DNA of 64,000 nt, taken from contig NZ_CP024123.1 in NCBI RefSeq assembly GCF_002736105.1, forward strand, positions 1,294,001 through 1,358,000, in the 5' to 3' direction. Shown here one piece after another: positions 16,200-26,034 of this stretch (position 1 is the first letter of the stretch; each line of letters starts with the position of its first letter). This stretch comes from Solibacillus sp. R5-41. GTDB lineage: Bacteria; Bacillota; Bacilli; Bacillales_A; Planococcaceae. A program made the position numbers and the translations under genes. Below the pieces are notes generated by a model. It was given only the letters and a program-made list of their open reading frames with translations, had not been told where the DNA came from and did not search any database.

Positions 16200-17387
16200 A
16201 TGAAAAAGTGCATTTTTGGTATCCTATTTTTCAGCTTATTTCTTTCGGGGTGTTGGGATCGGCGAGAATTAAATCAACTCGCGATAGCAGTGGCAATAGG
16301 ATTTGATAAAGTTGATGATGAATACCTTGTATCTGCTCAAGTAGTTGTACCTTCAGAAATATCCGCAAAAGGAGGTACAGGAAGTTCACAAGTTACCCTC
16401 TTTACCGCGAGTGGTGAAACCGTTTATGAAGCATTTCGAAAAATGACAAAGGAATCGCCACGGAAAATTTATCCTGGTCATTTACAAATACTTGTAATTG
16501 GTGAGGGATTAGCTCAAGAAGGGATAAGTGAATCTTTAGACGTATTATCTAGGGATTATGAAGTTCGACCTGATTTCTATGTAGTAGTTGCTAAAGAAAT
16601 TTCCGCTACTGAAATACTAAATGTCACAACAACTATCGAAAGCGTTCCAGCCAATAAAATGTTTAAAAGTCTTAATGTGTCAGAAAAAGCTTGGGCAGGT
16701 ACGAAAAGTATTAATCTAGATGAGCTAATATCAGATCTTATAAGTGATGGAAAGGAAGCTGCAATTACAGGGATTCGATTGATAGGAGACCCTAAAGTAG
16801 GATCAAGCAAACAAAATGTGGAATCGATTACGCCAGCTGCTAATTTACGATATGATCATTTAGCCGTGTTTAAAGGGGATAAATTAGTAGGCTGGTTAAC
16901 TGAAGATGAAACCGTAGCATTTAGTTTCATTTCAAATACCGTAAAATCAACGGTAAGACCAATATCTTGTCCTAAGGAAGGGAAAGCAACGATCGAAATC
17001 ATTCGGTCAAAAGCAGAGGTTAAAGGCAATATAAACAACGGAAAGCCTGAAGTTGATGTCAATGTTAAAGTAGAAGGGAATATAGGGTCGGTAGAATGTA
17101 AAATTAATATTAATGATTTAGAAACGATTGCTGAACTTGAGAAAATATACGAAAAACGAGCGGAAGAGATAGCAAATGACGCTTTTGAATCGATACAAAA
17201 ACAATTTAATGCCGACATCTTTGGTTTTGGTGAAGCTATCCATCGATCGAATCCGAAAGAGTGGAATAAAATGAAAAATAACTGGGATGAAGAATTTTCT
17301 AACTTAACGATGAATTATAACGTAGACTTGGAAATTCTCCGGACAGGAACGATCAATAAAACTTTCTTAAAGGAGATAAAAGAATAA
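16200..17387 (+). CDS. Spore germination lipoprotein, Ger(x)C family
   Basis: Signal peptide with lipobox LSGC, then the family hallmark CWDRRELNQLAIAVAIGFDK. The lipidated protein forms the C subunit of the germinant receptor on the outer face of the inner spore membrane. ATG 16200 is 8 nt after GAAGGGA and is preferred over the adjacent GTG 16197. It lies 21 nt after the A subunit gene, so they are cotranscribed. 395 aa, family-typical. Confidence 0.95.
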   Translation: MKKCIFGILFFSLFLSGCWDRRELNQLAIAVAIGFDKVDDEYLVSAQVVVPSEISAKGGTGSSQVTLFTASGETVYEAFRKMTKESPRKIYPGHLQILVIGEGLAQEGISESLDVLSRDYEVRPDFYVVVAKEISATEILNVTTTIESVPANKMFKSLNVSEKAWAGTKSINLDELISDLISDGKEAAITGIRLIGDPKVGSSKQNVESITPAANLRYDHLAVFKGDKLVGWLTEDETVAFSFISNTVKSTVRPISCPKEGKATIEIIRSKAEVKGNINNGKPEVDVNVKVEGNIGSVECKININDLETIAELEKIYEKRAEEIANDAFESIQKQFNADIFGFGEAIHRSNPKEWNKMKNNWDEEFSNLTMNYNVDLEILRTGTINKTFLKEIKE

Positions 17388-17523
17388 TATTTCCATTAAC
17401 CTGTCACTCCAACTATGGTACGGAAATTATTTGTTTTCACAATAAAGCAAACTTAAAATTAGCTGGGAAGAAACTACTTTTAAAAAATAAAAGAACTTTA
17501 AGGAAGGGATGCCATGATATGAA

Positions 17524-18636
17524 ATGATGCAAAATATAAAAATAAGTTCGTATCAATTTCTAGTTTTAGTAACGTTTTTTTCGATGGGGACGAGCATCCT
17601 AATTATCCCATCCGTTTTAGCTGAAGGAGCGAAACAAGATGCTTGGATTGCCGCAATCGTCGGGACGATAATCGGTTTAATCGTTATTTGGCTATTTTGC
17701 TTCATCGCACAATGGTTCCCTAATCTTACCTTTATCCAAATTAACGAAAAAATTTTAGGGAAATGGATAGGGAAGGCTGTCTCACTTTTATTTGTGTTTA
17801 TGTCCTTTATTTATGCTGCAAGTCTTTTGTTCTATTCTGGGACATTCCTTAATATACATTTGATGCCAAATACTCCGATGACTGCCCTTAATATCCTTTT
17901 AGCACTTGTTATCGTAATAGGAGTCCGTCTAGGTTTAGAGACAATTGCTCGTTCTGCTGAAATTTTTATCTTTTTTTTCTTTGCTCTTTTTATCCTTTTA
18001 TTCTTATTTATTTTACCTGAAATTAAGTTGGAAAACATACAGCCAATCTTTGAAGTGGGACCAAGACCAATCCTTCAATCATCTTTATCTTTAATTGAAG
18101 TTACTTCTGTCACTACGGTTGTTTTATTAATGATTTTCCCTGCATGTATTAACAATATAAAACAAGCTAAAAAATCCTTTTATATCGGATATTTAGTAGG
18201 TGGATTCGTCATCATCATCCTTACATTTTTAAGTATTGCAGTATTAGGTGCTTATAGTACGGCAGCTGAATATCATCCAAGCTATGAATTAGCTAAAAGA
18301 ATAAACATTGGTAATTTTATACAACGCATTGAGGCGTTGATGGCTGGAATTTGGATTCTCGCCCTCTTTTTTAAGACAATCCTCTATTTTTATGCTGCGG
18401 TTTTCGGGATGGCACAAATTTTTAATTTAAAAGACTACAAACCTTTAACGATACCATTAGGAACGATTGTCGTAGTCCTTTCTTTAGTAATTTACCCCAA
18501 TGTTATATACCAAGAAAAATGGAATGCAACAATCGGTATATTTTATTCCTTTGCGATTGGAATCGTATTACCTCTATTATTAATAGTTGTAAATGCCTTA
18601 CGAAAAACACATTTGAAAAAAGGGAAGTCTGAATAA
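17524..18636 (+). CDS. Spore germinant receptor subunit B (GerAB family transporter-like)
   Basis: 370 aa with about ten membrane segments, related to amino-acid permeases. N-terminal SSYQFLVLVTFFSMGTSILIIP is characteristic of GerAB proteins. It is the third gene of the operon, 136 nt after the C subunit gene. Start at 17524; AAGGAAGGG lies 14 nt upstream, a little far, and an ATG at 17514 opens only a 3-codon frame between them. Confidence 0.93.
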   Translation: MMQNIKISSYQFLVLVTFFSMGTSILIIPSVLAEGAKQDAWIAAIVGTIIGLIVIWLFCFIAQWFPNLTFIQINEKILGKWIGKAVSLLFVFMSFIYAASLLFYSGTFLNIHLMPNTPMTALNILLALVIVIGVRLGLETIARSAEIFIFFFFALFILLFLFILPEIKLENIQPIFEVGPRPILQSSLSLIEVTSVTTVVLLMIFPACINNIKQAKKSFYIGYLVGGFVIIILTFLSIAVLGAYSTAAEYHPSYELAKRINIGNFIQRIEALMAGIWILALFFKTILYFYAAVFGMAQIFNLKDYKPLTIPLGTIVVVLSLVIYPNVIYQEKWNATIGIFYSFAIGIVLPLLLIVVNALRKTHLKKGKSE

Positions 18637-18761
18637 TAAAGTTGAACGCTCAATCCAAGGATTAAGGGAATTGAAAGCTTAAATAGGAGATCAATCACCC
18701 GTAGCTCCGATTCATTAAAAGGTGTTTTTACTTGTTTCATTTTTAAATCAAAGCGAAGTAC

Positions 18762-18786
18762 AAGCCCACTTTATTGTGGGTTTTTG
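18762..18786 (+). terminator. Intrinsic terminator of the germinant receptor operon
   Basis: AAGCCCACTTTATTGTGGGTT followed by TTT. Confidence 0.8.
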
Positions 18787-18846
18787 TATGAAGAAATGAT
18801 TGAACTGGGATATAATAGAAGAAATATAGAAAAGGGTGCGGGATAT

Positions 18847-19173
18847 ATGCCAATATATCATAAATTAGTGCGAGATTTGATTCCACAAGTAATTGAAGCA
18901 GGTGGAAAATCATGTGTCACAAAGGTGCTAGGGCAGAGTCATCATTTAGGAGAAATCAAAAGGAAAATGCAAGAGGAAGCACTAGAATTCCAAGAAGCAA
19001 CTTCTCCATCCGATGCAATAGAGGAACTTGCGGATATTTTGGAACTCGTGCATGCGGCCTTACATGTTTACGATGTGTCGTATGAACAATTGGAAAAGGT
19101 TCGCGTTCAAAAGAAAGAGAAACGCGGTGGATTTTCGAAGGGCATTTATTTGATCGAGGTGGATGATGAGTAA
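18847..19173 (+). CDS. MazG-like nucleotide pyrophosphohydrolase
   Basis: 108 aa of the all-alpha NTP-pyrophosphatase superfamily (phosphoribosyl-ATP pyrophosphohydrolase/MazG-like). The metal-binding helices are visible as KMQEEALEFQE and EELADILELVHAAL, an EExxE...EExxD pattern. It starts with YHKLVRDLIPQVIEA, typical of a house-cleaning subfamily in Bacillus. ATG 18847 is chosen over an in-frame ATG at 18784, which lies inside the preceding terminator's tail. Monocistronic. Likely hydrolyses non-canonical nucleotides. Confidence 0.85.
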   Translation: MPIYHKLVRDLIPQVIEAGGKSCVTKVLGQSHHLGEIKRKMQEEALEFQEATSPSDAIEELADILELVHAALHVYDVSYEQLEKVRVQKKEKRGGFSKGIYLIEVDDE

Positions 19174-19303
19174 GCTTCAACTTATTACATCAAATTTATT
19201 AGCTTCAGTGTTAAAGTAGATAAGGGTTCATCACCATAACTTGGGGTTGACCTAAAAAAATAAAATAAGTGGATAAAACAAGCTTTTAGAAAGGGGCATG
19301 TAA

Positions 19304-19723
19304 ATGAACTGTATAGGCTGTCGTTTAGCTAATAAAGTAGAACATGTATACGTCATATATGAAGATGAATTTGTGTGTTGTTTTTTAGATCATGATCCAT
19401 TTAATGAAGGGCATGTGTTGATGTTGCCTAAACAACATGCTCGATTTATGGATGAACTGGATGAGAAAACAGCTCATGCACTAATGGAATCAGCAAAAAT
19501 CGTTTCAAAGGCAATTAATCAATTGTTTAAGCCGGATGGGATTACAATCTGTCAAAATGGCGGTATTTTTGATGAGTTAAAGCATTTCCATATGCATGTT
19601 GTACCAAGATATAAAGGCCAAAATTTTGCAGCATTTTATTCAGAAGATGAAGAAGGTGCGATTATAGGTTCGACTAATTTAGAGGAAACACAAAGGAAAT
19701 TTCTCGCGATATTGAATGGATGA
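19304..19723 (+). CDS. hit: HIT-family nucleotide hydrolase/transferase
   Basis: 139 aa. The histidine triad is HFHMHVVPR near residue 95-103, with the middle His as nucleophile. CIGCRLAN at the N-terminus suggests a half zinc site, as in many bacterial HIT proteins. It probably splits adenosine 5'-phosphoramidate-like or dinucleotide substrates. Confidence 0.9.
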   Translation: MNCIGCRLANKVEHVYVIYEDEFVCCFLDHDPFNEGHVLMLPKQHARFMDELDEKTAHALMESAKIVSKAINQLFKPDGITICQNGGIFDELKHFHMHVVPRYKGQNFAAFYSEDEEGAIIGSTNLEETQRKFLAILNG

Positions 19724-20113
19724 TGAGATTGGGAGAATTTCATAAATGTAGATTTGAAAAATTAATCCGCTATGCCCAGCATGCACAACAACAAGAGTAA
19801 GAATGTTTGCAGTTACATTCGCAGTATTGATTGTGTCAATTCTTTCATTTAACCATAAAAATAGCCCATAATTGAGTTAAAGACTCAGATGGATTATTAT
19901 ACCAGAAAAACAGCAAGTCCCTTTGTGGGAACCTGCTATTACGAGACTACATGATGTACCACCATCATGTAGTCTTTTTTAATTTATTCATTTCTTCCGC
20001 TCATAATACTTTTTAGAACTCTTTTTTACAAGATGAACGTATGCTTTAGTGAAGATGTGAAAATACCCCCACAAAAAAACTAGCCCATAAGCATTCATAG
20101 GCTAGTCAATCAT
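19724..20113. other. Intergenic stretch with terminators and two marginal small frames
   Basis: A 26-codon frame (19720-19800) overlaps the hit stop, and a 22-codon hydrophobic frame (19803-19871) follows. Neither has a good ribosome site; together they could be remnants of one gene. A strong plus-strand terminator lies at 19944-19980 (AGACTACATGATG stem, then T6). A minus-strand terminator for hmp is at 20073-20106. Confidence 0.4.
20073..20106 (-). terminator. Intrinsic terminator of hmp (minus strand)
   Basis: Minus strand: ACTAGCCTATGAATGCTTATGGGCTAGT, where the stem is ACTAGCC/GGCTAGT, followed by seven T. Confidence 0.85.
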
Positions 20114-21322
20114 TTATTTCGTATTTAGTTGAAGCGCTGGGCCGAAAAATTCAAAGTGAATTTGGCTGTCAGGGATGTTGCACTCATGTAACGCGTTAAT
20201 CACTGCTTCTAAAAATGGTACTGGTCCGCAAAGATATACTTGTGTATCTTTTGCTAAAATCGGACGTAGCACATTCGCATTAATGAACTCATTATTGTCA
20301 GAGTATAACACTTTATGATGTGAATTACTGTCTTTTTTGAACGCACTAAACAGCTTCTTTAAACCAGTAGGACCGTTTAATGAATTCATTTTATTTTGGA
20401 TATCTTCGTGGAAAGCAAGTACATTTTCGTTACGTGCACATTGGATGAATGTTACATTTTCTTTATGATCGATTGATTGGAACATCGCGTTTAAAGGCGT
20501 TACACCAACCCCACCACTAATGAATAATACAGGTGCTTTTGTCGGTTCGTATGTAAATACACCTGCTGGAGTACTCACATCAATTATAGTGCCAACTGCC
20601 GCTTCATGTAGGAAGTTTGATACTTTTCCTTTTACATTATTCTCGTTTTCACGTTTCACAGAAATGCGGAATTCCTGAGCATTACTTGGTTGTGATAACG
20701 TATATTGGCGATTTAGCATGTATTCTTCACCAGGTGCTGTTACTCGAATTGATACATATTGTCCTGGTTTATAAGTTGGTACTTTTGAGCCGTCTACTGG
20801 TATAAAGTAGAAAGATGTCACATCGTCACTTTCTTTTTCAGTGCGAACAATTTTAAACTGTTTAAATGCACGCCAGCCACCATTATGCTCGGCTGCTTTA
20901 TATAAATCTTCTTCAACTGAAATGAAGATGTCAGCAATAACGCCATATGCCTTGCCCCATGCTTCGATGATTTCGTCCGTTGCGGCATCACCTAATACTT
21001 CTTTAATGGCTCCAAGCAAGTATTGTCCTACAATTGGGTAATGCTCTGGTAAAACGCCAAGACTTACGTGTTTATGCGCAATTTGAACGACTACAGGAAC
21101 GATTGGTTCTAAGTTTTCGATATGTTGAGCAGCGGCATACACCGTATTAGCTAATGCGGTTTGTTGACGACCTTGTGATTGGTTTGTATGGTTAAAAATA
21201 TTTAATAATGTTGGATTGTCCCTAAATAAATTACTATAAAAAGTTTTTGTAATGGCTACGCCGTGTACTTCTAATACTGGTACTGTTGATTTAATAACGT
21301 TGATTGTGTGTTGATCTAACAT
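20114..21322 (-). CDS. hmp: Flavohemoglobin (nitric oxide dioxygenase)
   Basis: It converts NO to nitrate with O2 and NAD(P)H, protecting against nitrosative stress. An N-terminal globin ([18 protein letters not shown], haem His in AHKHVSLGV), an FAD-binding ferredoxin reductase domain (RQYTLSQ) and an NAD domain (GGVGVTP, then LCGPVPF) are all present; 402 aa. ATG 21322 is preferred over GTG 21331 because AAAGGA lies about 10 nt before it and the product then starts like E. coli Hmp. A probable NsrR operator lies in the divergent promoter region. Confidence 0.97.
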   Translation of the reverse strand: MLDQHTINVIKSTVPVLEVHGVAITKTFYSNLFRDNPTLLNIFNHTNQSQGRQQTALANTVYAAAQHIENLEPIVPVVVQIAHKHVSLGVLPEHYPIVGQYLLGAIKEVLGDAATDEIIEAWGKAYGVIADIFISVEEDLYKAAEHNGGWRAFKQFKIVRTEKESDDVTSFYFIPVDGSKVPTYKPGQYVSIRVTAPGEEYMLNRQYTLSQPSNAQEFRISVKRENENNVKGKVSNFLHEAAVGTIIDVSTPAGVFTYEPTKAPVLFISGGVGVTPLNAMFQSIDHKENVTFIQCARNENVLAFHEDIQNKMNSLNGPTGLKKLFSAFKKDSNSHHKVLYSDNNEFINANVLRPILAKDTQVYLCGPVPFLEAVINALHECNIPDSQIHFEFFGPALQLNTK

Positions 21323-21407
21323 GCTGAACACGTCCTTTCGTGATAAATATATGCCTATTAATCATTTAAAGCAATATACAAAATACATCTTTAACGAAAT
21401 GGACACA

Positions 21408-21430
21408 AAGATGTATATTAAATACTTCTT
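21408..21430. promoter_or_regulatory. Probable NsrR operator
   Basis: A 23-bp imperfect palindrome: left arm AAGATGTAT, right arm ATACTTCTT around a TTAA centre. It resembles the NsrR consensus arms AAGATGCAT/ATGCATCTT. A further half site AAATACATCTTT is at 21381-21392. It lies between hmp and the divergent dehydrogenase, so it could control either. Confidence 0.55.
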
Positions 21431-21565
21431 TGTGTTGAAATAACTTTACTTTTCCTGGTATGTTATTTTGATATAAATAGCATATCCAACTAAATGAAAA
21501 AAATGCACATACTTAAGTTGCATTCCAAATTTTGTCATGCTAATGTGAAAAATGAGGTGGAAAAT

Positions 21566-22900
21566 ATGATGAATTTTGATTTAGCTGTAATTGGTGCAGG
21601 TCCTGGTGGATACGTTGCGGCAATCCATGCAGCAAAAAGTGGCTTAAGAGTGGCACTTGTAGAGAAAGATAAAGTAGGGGGTGCTTGCTATAATGTCGGC
21701 TGTATCCCTTCTAAAATTATGTTAGAACATAGTAAGCTTGTTCAAGAAATTCGACGAGGGACAGATTGGGGCATTACGGTCCCTACTATTAACATTGACT
21801 TCCCAAAGTTGATGCAACGAAAAGATAAAGTGGTCGAACAACTGTTAACGAATATTGAAGAATTTATCGAAAACGCACAAATTACGATGTTCCGTGGGGA
21901 AGCTACTGTTACAGCAGAGCGCAAAGTTATTGTTGGGGATGAATCCTTTACAGCTAATAACGTAATTTTGGCTACAGGAAGCCGTCCGTTTGTTCCGCCA
22001 TTTAAAGGCTTAGAAACGTCAAACTACTATACAACGGATACATTCTTTTCAATTCAAGAGTTACCAAAACAACTAACAATTGTTGGGGGTGGGGTTATTG
22101 CGATTGAAATGGCCTTTGCATTAGCGCCTATGGGAACAAAAGTAACGGTGTTAAACCATAGTAAAGATATTTTACAAACAGAGGAACCAGATGCGCGTCC
22201 AATTATTAAAGAAAAAATGAAGCAGCTAGGAGTTGAATTAATTACCGAATTTACATTTGAAGAAATTCGAGCGAATGAAATTCAAACATCTATTGGTGTG
22301 CTCCCTTATGAAAATCTATTGTTTGCAACGGGCCGTCGTGCAAATACGCAAATTGCAGAAGCGCTTGAAATGCAAATGGACGGTCGTTTAATTAAAGTAA
22401 ATAATCATTATGAAACGAGTATTCCAGGAATTTTTGCGATAGGCGATTTAGTTGGAGGCTTCCAATTAGCTCATTCAGCGAGTGCGGAAGGTGTTCATAC
22501 CGTTGATTATATTTTAGGGAAACATCCAAAAGTGATTAACCAACAGGAAGTGCCGCGCTGCGTGTATACCCATCCTGAAATTGCGACATTTGGTATGTTA
22601 GAGCATGAGGCACCAGCAGATTCGATTGTAACGAAAATGTATTTACCAACGAACCCGAAAGCATTACTTGAAGGGAATACACAAGGCTTTATGAAGTTTG
22701 TTGCGAGTCCTGAAGGGGACATTTACGGGGCATGTGTTGTTGGTGATGGGGCAACTGAGATGATTAACTCCATGCTTGCTGCAAAAGTACTTGGCGGCTC
22801 TGTGAAAGATTTAGCGCGCATGATCTTCCCGCATCCAACAGTAAGTGAGCATGTTGGGGATGCTGCGCGGTCTGTATTTGGCAAAGCAATCCATGCGTGA
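21566..22900 (+). CDS. Dihydrolipoamide dehydrogenase-type flavoprotein
   Basis: Pyridine nucleotide-disulfide oxidoreductase, 444 aa. FAD site GAGPGGYVAA, redox disulfide GGACYNVGCIPSK (Cys-x4-Cys), NAD site GGGVIAIE, second FAD motif FAIGDL, and the C-terminal His-Pro-Thr-x-Ser-Glu (FPHPTVSEH) that completes the partner active site. ATG 21566 follows GAGGTGG; the upstream extension to 21494 is dropped. It is not beside 2-oxo acid dehydrogenase genes. It shares a divergent promoter region with hmp, so a role in NO or redox stress is possible (inference). Confidence 0.88.
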   Translation: MMNFDLAVIGAGPGGYVAAIHAAKSGLRVALVEKDKVGGACYNVGCIPSKIMLEHSKLVQEIRRGTDWGITVPTINIDFPKLMQRKDKVVEQLLTNIEEFIENAQITMFRGEATVTAERKVIVGDESFTANNVILATGSRPFVPPFKGLETSNYYTTDTFFSIQELPKQLTIVGGGVIAIEMAFALAPMGTKVTVLNHSKDILQTEEPDARPIIKEKMKQLGVELITEFTFEEIRANEIQTSIGVLPYENLLFATGRRANTQIAEALEMQMDGRLIKVNNHYETSIPGIFAIGDLVGGFQLAHSASAEGVHTVDYILGKHPKVINQQEVPRCVYTHPEIATFGMLEHEAPADSIVTKMYLPTNPKALLEGNTQGFMKFVASPEGDIYGACVVGDGATEMINSMLAAKVLGGSVKDLARMIFPHPTVSEHVGDAARSVFGKAIHA

Positions 22901-23068
22901 ATAAATCTGTTGAACTCGAAAAGGCATTTTGATGTTTAAGTCAAAATGTCTATTTGAATTGGTCAGAAAACGAAGCAATAAAGCTATTAAAATAATTATA
23001 CTTTAGTAAAAGCCGAACGTCATTTATAATAGTGCTATACAAGAAAAAATGGACGGCTGAGGTGTGAA

Positions 23069-23407
23069 ATGTCAAAGTCATCGTTAAAATTACTAGAAAA
23101 AGAAATTGAAGACGCAATTATTTGTATTAGTGTTTTACAGCAAGAAGATCATTACGCAGAGATGAGCAAGCAATTTGCCAAATTATTAGCGTCCTTGCAG
23201 CAGCATCAACTAATAACTGCATCTTTAAAACTTTTAGTAGAACCAGCGCAATGTTTGCATGAAACGAAAATTTTACTCGAAAGTTTACAAGAAGCGCAGC
23301 AACGACAGTACCGAAAAAAGCGGTTATTAACGCATCGTCAAATATTACAACTCTGGCTTCGAAAAAATATAAATTACCAACGAGAATTTTTACCAAAGCT
23401 TTTTTAA
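23069..23407 (+). CDS. Small helical hypothetical protein
   Basis: 112 aa, starting after GGCTGAGGTG. Almost entirely alpha-helical, Leu/Gln-rich, with a basic C-terminal third (RQYRKKRLLTHRQILQLWLR). No signal peptide or membrane segment and no family recognised. It stands alone between the flavoprotein and the YeiH transporter. Confidence 0.6.
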   Translation: MSKSSLKLLEKEIEDAIICISVLQQEDHYAEMSKQFAKLLASLQQHQLITASLKLLVEPAQCLHETKILLESLQEAQQRQYRKKRLLTHRQILQLWLRKNINYQREFLPKLF

Positions 23408-23507
23408 TGTTGAGTTTATGAGCTTTTCAAAGGTTCGAAATAAGGTAACCTAAATCTTCAAAATGATTTCAATTGTTTATGTAGAAGATTGGTTGAAAGG
23501 AATAACT

Positions 23508-24488
23508 ATGGATAAGAAAAATTTTATTTACGGTGTTCTGCTTACTTTTTTAATTGCGAGTAGTTCTTATGTTTTGGCTAAATTGCCCGTTTTATCAATC
23601 ATTGGACCACTTGCCTTGGCAATTTTTATGGCAATCATCATTCGGAATTTCTTTTTTAACCCGTTAAATTGGCAAAAAGGGATTACTTTTTCATCAAAAA
23701 AAATTCTTCGTTTTGCAATCGTTTTATACGGAGTTCGTTTAAATATGATGGTCATTTTTGATGAGGGGCTACCTTATTTAATTCGCGCTATTTTTGCTGT
23801 AATAATTGGAATAGGTGTCACGCTGCTCTTAGCAAAATGGCTAAAGGTGGATTCGACATTTGCGCTCTTACTTGGAGGGGGTACTGGAATTTGCGGTGCA
23901 GCTGCCATTGGAGCAATCTCACCTATTGTGCGGGCGAATGATGATGACACGGCGCTTGCGGTTGGGATGATTTCACTTGTTGGAACGCTGTTTGCGCTAG
24001 CCATGCCATTTTTGGGTAATGTTATGCAAATGTCACCAGAAGTTTATGGACAATGGGTTGGACTTAGCGTTCATGAAGTAGCACATGCGGCTTTAGCTGG
24101 CGCGGCGTTTGGTGATGCGTCTTTAGCACCAGCATTTTTAGCGAAATTGAGTCGCGTATTATTACTCGTACCAGTCACGATGATTATTGTATGGGTTGTA
24201 TCGCGTAAGCAACAAACTGAAAATACGCAAAAGCCACCGTTCCCGTATTTTGTACTCGGATTTTTAGCGATTTCCATCATTAGTACAATTACACTTGAAA
24301 ACGGCTGGATGACTAGCGAGACGCAACAATCCATCGCCACATTTGCGTCATTTTTATTGGCAATGTCAATGGCGGGTTTAGGTTTATCAATTAATTTAAA
24401 ACAACTTCAAGCAAAAGCAATCCGTCCATTGTTATTACTTACATTGACGTCGGTTATTTTATTTGCATCCATGCTGATTTTAGTATAA
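23508..24488 (+). CDS. YeiH-family (UPF0324) membrane transporter
   Basis: 326 aa with 9-11 hydrophobic segments. The family signature GGGTGICGAAAIGAISPI lies near residue 125-145. Related proteins are annotated as putative sulfate exporters. ATG 23508, preceded by AAAGGA, is preferred over the in-frame ATG 23463 because it begins directly at the first membrane segment. Confidence 0.85.
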   Translation: MDKKNFIYGVLLTFLIASSSYVLAKLPVLSIIGPLALAIFMAIIIRNFFFNPLNWQKGITFSSKKILRFAIVLYGVRLNMMVIFDEGLPYLIRAIFAVIIGIGVTLLLAKWLKVDSTFALLLGGGTGICGAAAIGAISPIVRANDDDTALAVGMISLVGTLFALAMPFLGNVMQMSPEVYGQWVGLSVHEVAHAALAGAAFGDASLAPAFLAKLSRVLLLVPVTMIIVWVVSRKQQTENTQKPPFPYFVLGFLAISIISTITLENGWMTSETQQSIATFASFLLAMSMAGLGLSINLKQLQAKAIRPLLLLTLTSVILFASMLILV

Positions 24489-24695
24489 GTACGGTAAAGA
24501 ATTGCTCTATTTAAATGATGCGTAATTGCGTCCTAATTTGAATTGTGTATAAGTCTGCAGCTTGCAGGCCTATACATAATTAACTCCCATCAAGATCTGT
24601 TACAACCACTGGACGCTTTATTTTCTTGCGGTTCATATTTGAATCGGAATGGAAAGAAAATAAATAATATTCTAAAAACGAGTTTAATAGTTGCA

Positions 24696-24704
24696 TGTTA
24701 TAAT
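24696..24704 (+). promoter_or_regulatory. Extended -10 promoter of the antiporter leader
   Basis: TGTTATAAT matches the extended -10 form TGnTATAAT exactly. Transcription would start near 24711, giving a leader of about 100 nt before the antiporter ATG. Confidence 0.55.
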
Positions 24705-24742
24705 AGATTTTTGTTACTATTAAAATATTCTAATACATAGGT

Positions 24743-24787
24743 AAGGCATGGAGGAGTCAGTCAACACTGGCACCTCCATGCCTTTTT
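24743..24787 (+). terminator. Intrinsic terminator in the antiporter 5' leader
   Basis: A 12-bp stem AAGGCATGGAGG/CCTCCATGCCTT with an inner CAGT/ACTG pairing, followed by T5. It lies between the extended -10 and the ribosome site of the antiporter, so it could act as an attenuator. No plus-strand gene ends just before it: the yeiH stop is 255 nt upstream. Confidence 0.75.
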
Positions 24788-24809
24788 GTATTAAAGAGAG
24801 GGGATATAT

Positions 24810-25955
24810 ATGTTTATTTTTCAAATTGTTATCGTACTTTTAGCAACGAAAATTGCCGGGCACTTTAGTGTTCGATTAGGACAACCATCTGTTCTAGGGA
24901 AAATATTAATTGGTATTTTAATCGGTCCTGCAATGTTAGGTTGGGTTACTGACAATGAAATTATGAAAACATTTAGTGAAATTGGTGTTATTTTGTTAAT
25001 GTTTTTAGCAGGTTTAGAAACAGATTTAGAAGAATTAAATGCCAATATGAAAGGTGCGGTATATGTTGCATTAGGCGGTATTCTTTTACCGATCTTAATG
25101 AGTTATCCGCTCGCTTTATCATTTGGTCTTTCACAAGGACAAGCTATTTTCATAGGTTTAACGCTAGCTGCTACTTCCGTTAGTATTTCGGTTCAAACAT
25201 TGAACGAAATTGGTTGGCTAAAAAGTAAAGAAGGTTCTGTATTATTAGGTGCGGCCGTTCTAGATGACATTATTGTTGTCGTTTTACTAGCCGTTGCCAT
25301 GAGCTTCTTGCTTGGAGATGATGTATCCATTCCAGTATTAATTGGAGGGAAAGTATTCTTCTTTATTCTATTATTTGTTGTTGCAAGATGGGTTATTCCG
25401 CCATACTTAAAGGCATTCTCACGATTAAAAATAACAGAAGCTGTGCTGAGCGCTGGATTAATCGCTTGTTTTGCTATGGCCTATATTGGTGAGCACTACT
25501 TTGGTATTGCTGCGATTATTGGTGCTTTCTTCGTGGGAATTGCGATTGGACGTACAGAGTTTAAAGAAGCAATTGAACATAAAGTGGAGCCACTTGCAGG
25601 TGGATTATTCGTTCCATTCTTCTTCGTAAGTATTGGATTGTCTGTTACTTTTGATGGAATTACAGAAAATATTTGGTTTTTAGTAGTTTTCTCAATTGTT
25701 GCGATCTTATCTAAATTAATTGGTTCTGGTCTTGGTGCAAAAATGGCTGGATTCAATTGGAAATCATCTGCAGGAATTGGATCGGGAATGGTTTCACGTG
25801 GTGAAGTAGCATTAATTCTTGCTGCGATGGGATTATCGAGCGGTTTATTACCAGCGGAAGATTATACGCCAATGGTTATTGTTATTATTCTAACAACAAT
25901 TGTTACACCACCAATGTTAAAAGGTGTCTTCGGTGATCGTCGTCACCAAAAATAA
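24810..25955 (+). CDS. CPA2-type Na+(K+)/H+ antiporter
   Basis: 381 aa with about 12 membrane segments, the transmembrane part of the NapA/GerN/KefB group. The ion-binding Asp pair appears as GAAVLDDII near residue 150-155, preceded by the unwound-helix region TLAATSVSISVQ. No RCK/TrkA-N domain follows, which separates it from KefB/KefC. GerN in B. cereus is a near relative that works in spore germination, so a housekeeping or germination role is possible. It is transcribed through an attenuator-like leader. Confidence 0.88.
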   Translation: MFIFQIVIVLLATKIAGHFSVRLGQPSVLGKILIGILIGPAMLGWVTDNEIMKTFSEIGVILLMFLAGLETDLEELNANMKGAVYVALGGILLPILMSYPLALSFGLSQGQAIFIGLTLAATSVSISVQTLNEIGWLKSKEGSVLLGAAVLDDIIVVVLLAVAMSFLLGDDVSIPVLIGGKVFFFILLFVVARWVIPPYLKAFSRLKITEAVLSAGLIACFAMAYIGEHYFGIAAIIGAFFVGIAIGRTEFKEAIEHKVEPLAGGLFVPFFFVSIGLSVTFDGITENIWFLVVFSIVAILSKLIGSGLGAKMAGFNWKSSAGIGSGMVSRGEVALILAAMGLSSGLLPAEDYTPMVIVIILTTIVTPPMLKGVFGDRRHQK

Positions 25956-26034
25956 AAATTGAATCAGTTGGATGATTTCTACGTTTCCACAATTAATCAT
26001 TGTAAAAAGGATTGAATTATTGTATTCTATTAAT

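Noticed and set aside
24543-24740. 65-codon frame upstream of the antiporter
   Set aside because: No ribosome site; it runs over the extended -10 promoter.
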